The notes under the pieces were generated by a model. The model did not search any database, was not told where the DNA came from, and saw only the letters and a program-made list of their open reading frames with translations. The translations under genes and the position numbers were made by a program. From assembly GCF_003148685.1 (NCBI RefSeq), contig NZ_QGGR01000011.1, positions 186,001-250,000 of the forward strand: a stretch of DNA of 64,000 nucleotides, written 5' to 3'. Source of the stretch: Actinoplanes xinjiangensis (GTDB taxonomy: Bacteria > Actinomycetota > Actinomycetes > Mycobacteriales > Micromonosporaceae). Positions 1 through 9,067 of this stretch are shown here, one piece after another. The first letter of the stretch is position 1. The number at the start of each line of letters is the position of its first letter.

Positions 1-130
1 CCGCCCTCGCCCTTCCGCCCCCACTGTAGCCACCAAAGTGGGGCATTGTCCCCGTTTCGGCCCCGGCGGTCGTTGATCTCCACCGAGGATGGAACGCCCG
101 TGCGTGCGGTTCCCTCGTGGAAGGACTCTG

Positions 131-1330
131 ATGACCGTCACCGACATCCTTTCCCCCGAATGCCTGGCCGATCCGACCGAAGTCTGGCAGGCGCTGCGCG
201 AGACCGAGCCGCTCGCCTTCCACGAGGGCCTGAACGCCTACGTGATCAGCCGCTACGCCGACGTCGAGCGGGCCTTCAAGGATCCGGTGTTCACCAGCGA
301 CAATTACAGCTGGCAGCTGGAGCCCGTGCACGGCCGCACGATCCTGCAGATGGACGGCCGCGAACACTCGGTGCACCGGCGGCTGGTCACCCCGGCCTTC
401 CGCGGTGGGGAGCTGACCGCCCGGTTCGTGCCGGTGATGCGGCGCAACACCACCGAGCTGCTCGACGCGTTCCGGCACACCGGTGAGGTCGACCTGGTCG
501 ACGCGTTCACCACCCGCTACCCGATCAACGTGATCGTGGACATGCTCGGCCTGCCCCGGTCCGACCACGTCCTGTTCCACCGCTGGTACACGTCGATGGT
601 GGCGTTCCTGGCCAACCTCACCCAGGATCCGGAGGTGGCCGCCGCCGGGCTGCGGACCCGCGACGAACTGGCGGAGTACCTGCTGCCGCGGATCGCCGAG
701 CGTGGTGCCGACCCGCGCGACGACCTGATGTCCGTGCTGTGCACCGCCGAGATCGACGGCGAGCGGATGACCGCCCAGGAGATCAAGGCGTTCGTCAGTC
801 TGCTGCTGGTCGCCGGGGGCGAGACCACCGACAAGGCCCTCGCGAACATGATGCTCAACCTGATCCGTCACCCGGACCAGATGGCCCGGGTCCGCGCCGA
901 CCGTACGCTGATCGCCCACGCCCTCGCCGAGACGCTGCGGTACTCGCCGCCGGTGCAGATGATCATTCGGCAACCGGCCGCCGACGTGGAACTCTCCGGC
1001 GGGACCGTGCCGGCCGGCGCGACCGTGGTCTGCCTGATCGCCGCCGCCAACCGCGACCCCCGCCACTACACCGACCCGGACCGGTTCGACCTCACCCGCC
1101 CCGACCTGGACTTCGCCAAGGCCTACACGGCCGCCGCCGACCACACCGGCTTCGCCCTCGGCCGGCACTTCTGCGTCGGCGCCATGCTCGCCAGGACCGA
1201 GGTCGAGGTGGCCGCCAACGCCCTGCTCGACGCCATGGACGACATCGAACTGGCCGAGCCGCCCGTCGCGCGGGGCCTGTTCACCCGAGCCCCGACCACC
1301 TTGCGGGTGCGATTCCGCCCGGTGTCGTAG
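131..1330 (+). CDS. Cytochrome P450 (CYP), stand-alone
   Basis: A 399-residue soluble bacterial P450, a heme monooxygenase that needs separate ferredoxin partners; none is encoded nearby. The I-helix oxygen-binding motif GGETTD, the K-helix ETLR and the heme loop FALGRHFCVGAML are visible; Cys348 is the axial heme ligand. Full length for the family. I chose the ATG at 131 because the residues before it in the longer open frame are low-complexity and the P450 N-terminus begins there. The substrate cannot be told from sequence. It stands alone, with an 87-bp gap before the next gene, so it may be its own transcription unit. Confidence 0.93.
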   Translation: MTVTDILSPECLADPTEVWQALRETEPLAFHEGLNAYVISRYADVERAFKDPVFTSDNYSWQLEPVHGRTILQMDGREHSVHRRLVTPAFRGGELTARFVPVMRRNTTELLDAFRHTGEVDLVDAFTTRYPINVIVDMLGLPRSDHVLFHRWYTSMVAFLANLTQDPEVAAAGLRTRDELAEYLLPRIAERGADPRDDLMSVLCTAEIDGERMTAQEIKAFVSLLLVAGGETTDKALANMMLNLIRHPDQMARVRADRTLIAHALAETLRYSPPVQMIIRQPAADVELSGGTVPAGATVVCLIAAANRDPRHYTDPDRFDLTRPDLDFAKAYTAAADHTGFALGRHFCVGAMLARTEVEVAANALLDAMDDIELAEPPVARGLFTRAPTTLRVRFRPVS

Positions 1331-1417
1331 CGGCCGGCCGACGGTACCGCGCCCCTATCATCAACTGGCTATCATCAACGCTTCGAAGTTGATCGGTCAC
1401 TCTGGATCGGGGCCGCC

Positions 1418-4258
1418 ATGTCGGGGGAGATCGAGCCGCCTGTCTTTCGTGGCGTTCACGAACTGCTGAAACTGGTGCTGTTCCTCCGCCGGCGGCCACG
1501 ATTCCTGCCCCGCGTGTCGGAGATGGCGGTGCACGGGGACATCCCGCTGCCACTGATCCAGCTGGCGGGGCCGGAGACGTCGGTGCACCACTTCCTGGTT
1601 GCCTTCCGGGACGAGTTGGAGAGGGCCGAGCCGCGTACGCCGTACGTCATGGTGGACGCCGCGACCGCAGAGCCGGCCGCACCCGAGCCGGCCCGACGGG
1701 AGCCGGGCGCGGAGCCGCAGGCCTCGGCCGAGGTACCGGAGATCTTCCTGCTCGACCGGATGTGCCGCGACCTGCAGGAGGACAGGTTCGCCGAACGCCC
1801 CAACAGGTTCCGGCGCTACCGGCTCGCCAGGTGGCTCACCCGGCGCACCCTGGCACAGTCCGGCCTGCGCGACCCGCAGTCGGAGATCGTCGGGATCCTC
1901 CGCGAGTGGCGTGGCGAGCCGACCGCGGTCCAGGACGCCAGCCAGAGCCAGCCCTCTCCGCAGGGCAGCACCGCACTGTCGACCGCGGCCCTGACCGGCG
2001 GGTTCTGGCTCGTCCGGCTCGGGCTGATCAAGTGGCTCGGCCGCCGTTCGTACGGCATCGTGCCGGAGGCCCGCTGGTTCATGCGGCGCCAGACCTACAT
2101 GGTGCCGCGGCACTCCTCGGACTTCTTCGGGTTCGCCGAGCGGCTGACCGCCGGCAGGCTCACCAAGGAGAACGAGAACCAGCTGCACAAGCTGCTCGTG
2201 CACGCGTTCCTCGAGGATCTGCGGCAGGCGTACCGGCGGCGCCGGCTGTCGGTGCTGCCCCGGCGGCGCGGGTGGCGGCGTACCGCGTACATCCCGGTCC
2301 TGATCGACGCCGCCGCCGCCGACAACGGCGGCGTCCGGCTGATGAGCCTGATCAACGACGTCCGCAACGAGACCGGGGAACTCGATCCGCTGCTGGTGGT
2401 CGCCGGTCGCCGGGACAAGCCGGTCGCCGAGGGGCATACCGCGCCGTTCGCACCGGCCAGCAACAGCGCCTACGTCGCCTGGCGCAAGGACCTCCCGGTC
2501 CGGCGGCAGCAACTCGCCGCCGACGCGCGGTTCCTCACCATCCATCTGAACGCTCCACTGACGCCGCCGGAGATCGCCAACACCTCCGGCGAGGATGCGG
2601 ACGCCTGGGCCGACCTGGACCTGAACCCGGGCCGGCCCTCCCGGTTCGCCCGGCGCGGCGTCCTCGAGGTGCTGCTGGTGGCCGCCCTGGTCGCGGTCGT
2701 CGCCCTGCCGGCCGCCCGCTGGGCCGACTACTGGCAGGCCGGCTGCTCCTACCTGCAAGTGAAGCCGGACGCCGGCATCGCGGTACGCCTCGCCGAACTG
2801 GCCCCCGGCGATCAGCAGTGCGTCGGCTACAGCGACAACGACGGGCAGGTCTTCGGCAGCAACGAACGGCTCGAAGCCGCCCAGCGGGAGGTGTTCCGCC
2901 TCAACGCCGCCGCGGTCGACCTCCACGAGCAGCAGAGCAACCGGCCCCTGATCAGCATCGTCTACTTCGCCGGGCTCACCCACGCCGGCACCGATCTGGA
3001 GACCGACAACGCGGTCGCCGAGGAACTGATCGGCCTGGCCATCGTGCAGCGCCAGCAGTATCTGTCGGTGACCGGCCAGAACGACCCCCTGCTGCGGGTG
3101 ATCATCGCCAACGGCGGCCGCGGGATGGCGGTCGCCGACCAGGTCACCCGGGAGATGCTGATCCCGCTCGCCGAGAAGGACGCCACGGTCAAGGCGGTGG
3201 TCGGGCTGGACCGTACCGTCCCGCAGACCAGGCGGGCGATCACCGACCTCGGGCGGGCGGCCGTGCCGACGATCGCGACCACCCTCACCGGCTCGGGGCT
3301 CGCCGACGCGTCCAAGTTCTACTTCCAGATGGTCTCCGGTAACCCGCAGCAGGCCCAGCTGATCGCCGCCTATCTCCGGCACCTCACCGACCCGAAGGTG
3401 GAACTGCTCACCATCGTCCGCCCGGCCCCCGGCGGCCAGCCCGACGACTACGTCGACACCCTGGTGACCGAGTTGACCACAGCGGTCAAGGGGGTCGTCG
3501 AGGCCGAGGTGATCGCCCTGCCCGGCGGTGCCGCCCTGAAGCCGTGCACCAGCCCGGACCCGCGGGCCGGCGGCCGCAGCCGGATGTACTTCTACGCCGG
3601 CCGGGAGACCGGCTACGCCGCGTTCCTGCAGGCGATCAAACAGGACTGTGCGGTGGAGACCCTGCCCCGGATCGTCGCCGACGACGCGGTCACCCGGCTC
3701 GTCGCCCAGCCCGCGTTCCGTCAGCAGAGCTACGTGACGCAGATGGATCTCGACTACGTCGCGCTCGGCAGCCTGGTCGTCCTCGCCGGGCGCAGCTGCC
3801 CCCAGGAGCGGATCCCGGCCGCACCGCTGGCCACGAAGAGCCGCCTCGTGGAGTTCTGCGCGGGATACTTCGACCTGATCCACGACGACCGGTCCGAGCT
3901 GTTCGGCAAGGCGTGGGCGGTGCCGTCGTACCCGGGGGAGCGGGTGGGTGTCGCCTATGACGCGGCCAACCTGGTCATCACCGCCGCGCGGCAGGCCGGC
4001 CCCGACCCGTGGAACCGGGCGTGGCTGGCACAGCTGTTCCGGGACCAGGAGTTCGCGCACGTCGGCGCGAGCGGGCGGATCTCCTTCGCCGGCTCGCGGG
4101 TCGGCGCGGACCGCAACATCGCGGTACTGCGTCTGCCGACCCCCGCCAACGCCGGTGAGGCGGCCGGCGCGACCCCGCACTGTCTCTTTCTGATCGGCGA
4201 GCTGTACGGCAAGGAGACGGCCACCGCGCAGGCCCCGAACGGCTGCCCCACCGGTTGA
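1418..4258 (+). CDS. Membrane-anchored protein with periplasmic-binding-protein (type 1) domain
   Basis: A 946-residue protein. The first ~400 residues look cytosolic and Arg-rich. A single hydrophobic segment near residues 410-430 (VLLVAALVAVVALPAA) follows, and the remaining ~500 residues resemble the ligand-binding fold of branched-chain amino acid receptors (ABC substrate-binding type 1). No permease or ATPase gene lies beside it, so a sensory or surface role is more likely than transport. This assignment rests on fold-like motifs and topology, not on a catalytic signature. The cytosolic N-terminal part matches no domain I know. Confidence 0.7.
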   Translation: MSGEIEPPVFRGVHELLKLVLFLRRRPRFLPRVSEMAVHGDIPLPLIQLAGPETSVHHFLVAFRDELERAEPRTPYVMVDAATAEPAAPEPARREPGAEPQASAEVPEIFLLDRMCRDLQEDRFAERPNRFRRYRLARWLTRRTLAQSGLRDPQSEIVGILREWRGEPTAVQDASQSQPSPQGSTALSTAALTGGFWLVRLGLIKWLGRRSYGIVPEARWFMRRQTYMVPRHSSDFFGFAERLTAGRLTKENENQLHKLLVHAFLEDLRQAYRRRRLSVLPRRRGWRRTAYIPVLIDAAAADNGGVRLMSLINDVRNETGELDPLLVVAGRRDKPVAEGHTAPFAPASNSAYVAWRKDLPVRRQQLAADARFLTIHLNAPLTPPEIANTSGEDADAWADLDLNPGRPSRFARRGVLEVLLVAALVAVVALPAARWADYWQAGCSYLQVKPDAGIAVRLAELAPGDQQCVGYSDNDGQVFGSNERLEAAQREVFRLNAAAVDLHEQQSNRPLISIVYFAGLTHAGTDLETDNAVAEELIGLAIVQRQQYLSVTGQNDPLLRVIIANGGRGMAVADQVTREMLIPLAEKDATVKAVVGLDRTVPQTRRAITDLGRAAVPTIATTLTGSGLADASKFYFQMVSGNPQQAQLIAAYLRHLTDPKVELLTIVRPAPGGQPDDYVDTLVTELTTAVKGVVEAEVIALPGGAALKPCTSPDPRAGGRSRMYFYAGRETGYAAFLQAIKQDCAVETLPRIVADDAVTRLVAQPAFRQQSYVTQMDLDYVALGSLVVLAGRSCPQERIPAAPLATKSRLVEFCAGYFDLIHDDRSELFGKAWAVPSYPGERVGVAYDAANLVITAARQAGPDPWNRAWLAQLFRDQEFAHVGASGRISFAGSRVGADRNIAVLRLPTPANAGEAAGATPHCLFLIGELYGKETATAQAPNGCPTG

Positions 4259-4280
4259 CGGAGACGCGGGGAGGTCATAA

Positions 4281-4309
4281 TTTTCATCGGGCTGACGTGC
4301 TGATGAAAA
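4281..4309. promoter_or_regulatory. Candidate RpiR operator: inverted repeat TTTTCATC-N13-GATGAAAA
   Basis: A perfect 8-bp inverted repeat with a 13-bp spacer lies 12 bp before the regulator start at 4322. A/T-rich arms stand out in this GC-rich DNA, and SIS-domain RpiR/MurR regulators commonly bind such palindromes near their own genes. Autoregulation is inferred. Confidence 0.5.
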
Positions 4310-4321
4310 GGGTGACCAGGA

Positions 4322-5236
4322 ATGTCGGGAGAGAGCGGCGGGCTGCTGGGACGGCTGCGCATCGAGGGACCGCAGATGCCGGAGGCGCTGGGCCGCATCG
4401 CCGAAGCGATCCTCGCCGACCCGGAGACGTCGGCACACGCCAGCATCGTCGACCTGGCCGAGCGGTCCGGGACGTCCACCGCGACGGTCACCCGCTTCGC
4501 ACGGACCCTCGGCTTCAAGGGGTACGCGAGCCTGCGCGTCGCCGTGGCCACCGAGACCGGCCGCGCCGAACAGGCCCGGTGGGAGACCGACATCAGCGGC
4601 GACATCGCGCCCGGCGATCCGCTCGACCAGGTGCTCAGTGTCGTCGCGGCAGCCGACACCCGGGCCATCCAGGGCACCGCCGCCGCCCTCGACGTGACCG
4701 CCGTCGACCGGGTCGCCGAGGCCATCGCCGGAGCCCAGCGGGTCGAACTGTTCGGGTTCGGCAGCAGCGGCACCGCGGCCCGGGAGATGGCGTTCCGGCT
4801 CGAACGGATCCGGGTACCGGTCTGGCACCGGCAGGACAGCCACACCGCGCTGACCAACGCGGCCCTGCTGCTGCCCGGCGACGTGGCGATCGGGCTGTCG
4901 CACTCCGGGCGTACCCGCGAGGTCATCGAAACGCTTGCCGAAGCCGCCGACCACGGGGCCCTCACCGTCGCGGTGACCAGTTTCGCCAGGTCGCCGCTGG
5001 CCGAGGTCGCCGACGTCGTCTTCACCACGAGCGTGCTGGAGACCACGTTCCGGCTGGCCGCGCTCTCCGCCCTGCATTCGCAGCTGCTGGTCCTGGACCT
5101 GATCTACGTGGCGGTGGCACAGCGCACCTACGAACGCACCGCGGAGGCACTGGAACTCACCGTCCGGGCCGTCGACGCGCACCGGTTGCCGGAGAAGGCG
5201 CCGAGCCGCAAACGCCGCCCGGCCACCGACCGTTAG
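4322..5236 (+). CDS. MurR/RpiR-family transcriptional regulator
   Basis: A 304-residue regulator with an N-terminal RpiR helix-turn-helix (about residues 15-90, including SIVDLAERSGTSTATVTRFAR) and a C-terminal SIS sugar-phosphate-binding domain (about 125-265, with the glycine-rich FGFGSSGTAA and the GLSHSGRTRE loop). Such proteins sense phosphosugars, and control amino-sugar or sugar catabolism. No sugar gene is adjacent, so the regulon is unknown. Start: ATG after AAGGGTGACCAGGA. The 3' end overlaps the convergent gene by 4 bp. Confidence 0.9.
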   Translation: MSGESGGLLGRLRIEGPQMPEALGRIAEAILADPETSAHASIVDLAERSGTSTATVTRFARTLGFKGYASLRVAVATETGRAEQARWETDISGDIAPGDPLDQVLSVVAAADTRAIQGTAAALDVTAVDRVAEAIAGAQRVELFGFGSSGTAAREMAFRLERIRVPVWHRQDSHTALTNAALLLPGDVAIGLSHSGRTREVIETLAEAADHGALTVAVTSFARSPLAEVADVVFTTSVLETTFRLAALSALHSQLLVLDLIYVAVAQRTYERTAEALELTVRAVDAHRLPEKAPSRKRRPATDR

Positions 5237-5610
5237 GGCCGGTCGTCGCCGACGGCCTGCCGCACCACCAGGTAGACCTGCTCGACGGTGATGCCGTGCC
5301 GGCGGGCGATCATCGCGACGTCGTGCCCCTCGCCGTACTCGGCCACGATCGTGTCCGGATTCGCGAAGCCCTGCACCTGGTACGCCTGGGGAGCGTAGTA
5401 ATCCGGCGGCGGCGGTGGCGGTGGCGGTGTGTGGTGACCGGGTGGCGGATACTGCCCGGTCTGCCCGCCGCCCGGCCCGACCTCCCGCTCGACCAGGGCG
5501 AACACCTGCTGGACGGTCCGTCCGTAACGCGCCGCGATGCCCTCGACCTCATACCCGTCGCCGAACTCCGCGACGATGCGGTCATCCCTGCCCGGGTACG
5601 CCTCAGCCAC
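5233..5610 (-). CDS. Small protein with two helix-turn-helix-like repeats joined by a proline linker
   Basis: A 125-residue protein with a GTG start. Two ~34-residue repeats (about 11-44 and 87-120) share the pattern IVAEfGdGyeVegIAaRyGrTVeQVyalVreaVG; each reads like a short helix-turn-helix. Between them is a Pro/Tyr/Gly-rich linker with an eight-proline run. The doubled layout suggests two-site DNA binding or a scaffold. Family not recognised. Its 3' end overlaps the rpiR-like gene tail to tail. Open frame and internal duplication support it as a real gene. Confidence 0.65.
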   Translation of the reverse strand: MAEAYPGRDDRIVAEFGDGYEVEGIAARYGRTVQQVFALVEREVGPGGGQTGQYPPPGHHTPPPPPPPPDYYAPQAYQVQGFANPDTIVAEYGEGHDVAMIARRHGITVEQVYLVVRQAVGDDRP

Positions 5611-5651
5611 AGACCGACGCTACCGCGCGGCGTCCACCGCCGGAACCGTGG

Positions 5652-6491
5652 TCAGTTCATCGCGAGCGGGTCGGGCGGGAAGAGGTCGTGCCCGTCCCAG
5701 GGGTCGACCGCCTCCGGATAGCCGTTCTTCTCCAGCTCCGGCGCGGCCGGGGAGACCGGCGCCGGCGTCGGGAACGGCCTGGTGGCGGGCGTGGCGGGTA
5801 GCGACGGCGGCGGCGTCGGCGTGGCGAACGGCCGGGTGGCGGCCGAGGGCGGGGGAGGCGGGGCCGTGAAGGGCCTGGTCGCGGGCATCGGCCTGGTCGC
5901 GGGCATCGGGCTGGTCGCGGGCATCGGGCTGGTCGCGGGGGGCGGCGGTGCCGGGGTGGCGGCGGTGGGCTCGGCCAGCAGGGCCGAGGCGGCAGCCCGC
6001 TCCGACTTCAGCCGGGCGCGGGCCGAGTCGAAGACCGGGCCGCGCAGACCGGTCAGCGGCTCGTCCTGCCACAGTTCGAGCGCGGTCCGGATCTCGTCGG
6101 TGGCGGCACCGATCGCGCCGGTCTGGTGTTCGGCGTGGGCGCGGGCCAGCGCCGCCCGGAAGATCCCGGTGTCGACGGCGGTTTCACCCGCCCGGATGAC
6201 GTATCCGCCGTCGGTCAGCGTGATCAGCGACGTCCGGTCCGGGTCGAGGCCCCGGCGCAGCGCCCCGATGTACCGCTGAACCACGTCGACACCGTTGGAC
6301 GGCGGGTCGCCGTTCCACAGGGCGTCGACGATCTGCCGCAACGGCACCGGCCGGGGGGCGTGCAGCAGCAGAAGGGCGAGAACCGCCTGCTGTTTCGGAG
6401 GGCCCAGGTCGACCGGTTCGGCGCCCCGGAACGCCCGGATCGGGCCGAGCATCTCGAAGCGCACGCCGACGGCGGACGAGCCGTCGTTCAT
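5652..6491 (-). CDS. SARP-like regulator (OmpR-type winged helix plus partial BTAD) with Pro-rich tail
   Basis: A 279-residue protein. Residues ~8-100 form an OmpR/SARP-type winged helix (FEMLGPIRAFRGAEPVDLG, PKQQAVLALLLL, VVQRYIGALRRGLDP). Residues ~105-185 match the first part of a bacterial transcriptional activation domain (BTAD). The domain is short, and the tail turns into Pro/Ala/Thr repeats (PMPATSP, PMPATRP) encoded by an 18-bp tandem repeat near 5882-5940. Chosen start is the ATG at 6491; the upstream extension is low-complexity. SARP proteins switch on secondary-metabolite clusters, and this one sits just downstream of the lipid operon on the same strand, so it may regulate it; this is inference. 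Confidence 0.8.
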   Translation of the reverse strand: MNDGSSAVGVRFEMLGPIRAFRGAEPVDLGPPKQQAVLALLLLHAPRPVPLRQIVDALWNGDPPSNGVDVVQRYIGALRRGLDPDRTSLITLTDGGYVIRAGETAVDTGIFRAALARAHAEHQTGAIGAATDEIRTALELWQDEPLTGLRGPVFDSARARLKSERAAASALLAEPTAATPAPPPPATSPMPATSPMPATRPMPATRPFTAPPPPPSAATRPFATPTPPPSLPATPATRPFPTPAPVSPAAPELEKNGYPEAVDPWDGHDLFPPDPLAMN

Positions 6492-6574
6492 CTCAGTAAC
6501 CCCACCGGCAGCAGCATAACGACGGCGGCCTCGTCCCAGGTCCGGCGGGTGAACAGGTGCGGTCACCCGTTCGG

Positions 6575-8971
6575 TCACCGTTCCCGGACGGGTTTGCCGG
6601 TGGCGGTACGCCGCAGCCGCCCCACGATGGCGATGTCGCGGGGCCGTTCCGCCCGGGACAGCCGGCCGGCCGCCCACGCGCGGAGTTCGCCGGCGGTGAG
6701 GGCGCTGCCCGGCCGGACCTCGACGGTCGCCCGTAGCCGCTGCCCGAACTCGGTGTCGGGAACGGCCTCCAGCAGCACGTCGGTCACGTCCGGGTGCCGG
6801 GTCAGGACGTCGGCGACCGGCCCCGGATACACGTTCTCGCCACCGGAGACGATCATGTCGTCGAGCCGGCCGTCGACGAACAGCCGCCCGGCCGGATCCA
6901 GATGCCCCAGATCACCGGTGCCCCGCCACGCGCCGCCGGACTGCCAGCCCCGTACCCGGATCTCACCGACGCGGCCCGGCGGCACACCCGTACCGTCCGG
7001 TCCGGCGATGGTGATCCGGATCCCGCGCGGCGCCCGCCCGACGGTGCCCGGCGCCGCCCGCAGGTCCGCCGGTGTCGCCATCGCCGCCCAGCCCGCCTCG
7101 GTCGTCGCGTACATGTTGAAGATCCGCTCCCCGAACCGTTCCCGCAGCCGCTCGCACAGGACGGCGGTCAGCGGCGCCGCGCCGCTGACGACGCCGCGCA
7201 GCGCACCGAGGTCCGGCCACCGTGATGCCGGCAGTTCGACGATGCGCCGCAGCTGGATCGGCAGAGCGAACAGCAGCCCGGCCCGATGCGCGGCGACCGC
7301 GCCGAGGATCCGCTCCGGGTCACTTCCGGACACCAGCACCACCGGAGCGCCCAGGACGAGACCGGCGGACAGATAGGTCAGCCCGTAGCCGTGATGCGGC
7401 GGGGTCGCCACGACGATCGGCTCGCCGCGCCGCACGGGCGTCATCCGCAGGTGGGTGGTGACCGGCCCGAGCAGCATGCTCACCGGCAGTGGCCGGGACA
7501 CGCTGCGCGGCACCCCGGTCGTCCCGGACGTCAGTACGAACACGCGGCCGGGCCGGGCCCTGCCGGTGAGCGGGGCCGCAGCACCGATCAATTCCGGCCA
7601 AGCCATCGTCGGTACGCCCGCAGTCGCCGTTGCTCTCCCGTCGCTCGGGGCATCGGCCGGGGGAGTCCCGGGCGCCGGTCCGTTGGTGTCTGCCGCGGTT
7701 GTCTCCGCCGGTTCGGTGATCAGGGCCTTCGCCTGTTCGCGGCGGAGCACCTCGGCCATCCGGTCGGCCGGCAGATCCGGCGGCAGCAGGATCACGTCGG
7801 CACCCAGCCGCGCCAGCCCGGCCGCCGTCGCCACGAACCCGCGGTGCCCGTCGCAGGCCAGCCCGACCCGGTCGCCGGGCCGCAGCCCGAGCCGCCCGGC
7901 GGCGTTCGCCGCCACCCGTTCGGCCATCCCGGACAGCTCCCGATACCGGATCGGCCCGTCCGCGTCGATCAGCGCGATCCCGTCGGGAGGCCCGGCGGCG
8001 ACCGCGGTGGCCAGGCTGCGCCCGTACCGGCGGCCGGCACGCAGGATCCGCACGAGCCGGCCGGGCCGCCACAGCCCGGTCGCCGCCAGCACCCGCAGCG
8101 GTTCGACGGCGCCGGCCATCCGGACACCCGCGGCCAGCCCCCGCTCCACGGTCCGCGGCGCCACCGCCATGACCACCGAGCCGATCTTCGCCCACCACGG
8201 CCACCAGTTCGTGTGATGCGCCACCGACCGGCAGACGATCTCCGCGGCCTCGGCCGCCGACATCGCCGGCGCCCGGCGGTAATGCGGGGTCGGCGCGCTC
8301 ATCCGGGTGCGGACCAGGTTGAGGTACGCCGTGCTGACCGTCACCCGATCCGGCCGCAACTCGACCGCGGCACAGCGCAGCCACGTGTCGAACGCCGCCT
8401 TCGACGCCAGATAGGCCGACCAGTTCGGCGTGCGGGAGGAGAGCCCGGCCGTCGACACGTTGACGATGTGCCCGCCACCGGCCGCCCGCATCGCCGGCAA
8501 CAGCGCCAGCAGCAACTGGACCGGCCCGAGATGGTTGACGGCGAGGGTCCGCTGGATGTCGTGGAACCGGTCGGCGGTGTCCGCGACCGACCGCCGGATC
8601 GACCGCCCGGCGTTGCTGACCACGACGTCGATCCGGCGATGGCGGTCCACCAGGTCCGCGGCGAGCGCGGCCGCCGCGTCCGGAGACGACAGGTCAGCCG
8701 GATGGACGAACGCGCGCCCACCCGCCGCCACGATCTCGTCCCTGACCTGTTCCAGCCGGTCGACGGTGCGCGCCACCAGCAGCACGGTGGCCCCGGCCGC
8801 CGCCAGCCGGCGGGCCGTGGCCGCACCGATGCCCTCCGACGCCCCGGTGACCAGGACGACCTTTCCGTCCACGGCGTTGCGCAGCCGCCGCTCCCGGGGC
8901 CCGCGCCCGGTGATCCCCAGCCCGATCCGAACCCACCGTGCCCACCGATCCACCGCGCCATTGTGAGCCAT
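6575..8971 (-). CDS. SDR/acyl-AMP-ligase fusion protein
   Basis: A 798-residue bifunctional enzyme. The N-terminal ~290 residues are a short-chain dehydrogenase with the cofactor loop GASEGIGAAT and active site SAYLASK. The C-terminal ~470 residues are an adenylate-forming domain: P-loop LTSGTTGVPRS, YATTEAGW, GTGDLGHL, and a C-terminal Lys in TGKP. A Pro/Thr/Ala-rich stretch interrupts the early ligase part. It is the last gene of the nine-gene minus-strand operon, 96 bp after the preceding gene. It could activate an acid to an acyl-AMP/CoA while the SDR reduces or oxidises an acyl intermediate. Chosen start ATG at 8971. Confidence 0.85.
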   Translation of the reverse strand: MAHNGAVDRWARWVRIGLGITGRGPRERRLRNAVDGKVVLVTGASEGIGAATARRLAAAGATVLLVARTVDRLEQVRDEIVAAGGRAFVHPADLSSPDAAAALAADLVDRHRRIDVVVSNAGRSIRRSVADTADRFHDIQRTLAVNHLGPVQLLLALLPAMRAAGGGHIVNVSTAGLSSRTPNWSAYLASKAAFDTWLRCAAVELRPDRVTVSTAYLNLVRTRMSAPTPHYRRAPAMSAAEAAEIVCRSVAHHTNWWPWWAKIGSVVMAVAPRTVERGLAAGVRMAGAVEPLRVLAATGLWRPGRLVRILRAGRRYGRSLATAVAAGPPDGIALIDADGPIRYRELSGMAERVAANAAGRLGLRPGDRVGLACDGHRGFVATAAGLARLGADVILLPPDLPADRMAEVLRREQAKALITEPAETTAADTNGPAPGTPPADAPSDGRATATAGVPTMAWPELIGAAAPLTGRARPGRVFVLTSGTTGVPRSVSRPLPVSMLLGPVTTHLRMTPVRRGEPIVVATPPHHGYGLTYLSAGLVLGAPVVLVSGSDPERILGAVAAHRAGLLFALPIQLRRIVELPASRWPDLGALRGVVSGAAPLTAVLCERLRERFGERIFNMYATTEAGWAAMATPADLRAAPGTVGRAPRGIRITIAGPDGTGVPPGRVGEIRVRGWQSGGAWRGTGDLGHLDPAGRLFVDGRLDDMIVSGGENVYPGPVADVLTRHPDVTDVLLEAVPDTEFGQRLRATVEVRPGSALTAGELRAWAAGRLSRAERPRDIAIVGRLRRTATGKPVRER

Positions 8972-9067
8972 GCACCGCGTGACCGGGCTCCTGCCGGGCG
9001 GCACCCGTCCTGCCGGGCGGCCCGGAGGGTGACCGGGGCCGTCCGGTGGGCTACGGCGCCGAACCCG

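Noticed and set aside
1397..5182. A 1261-residue minus-strand open frame
   Set aside because: It runs antisense to two well-supported genes (1418-4258 and 4322-5236) and has no recognisable domain. High GC makes such shadow frames common.
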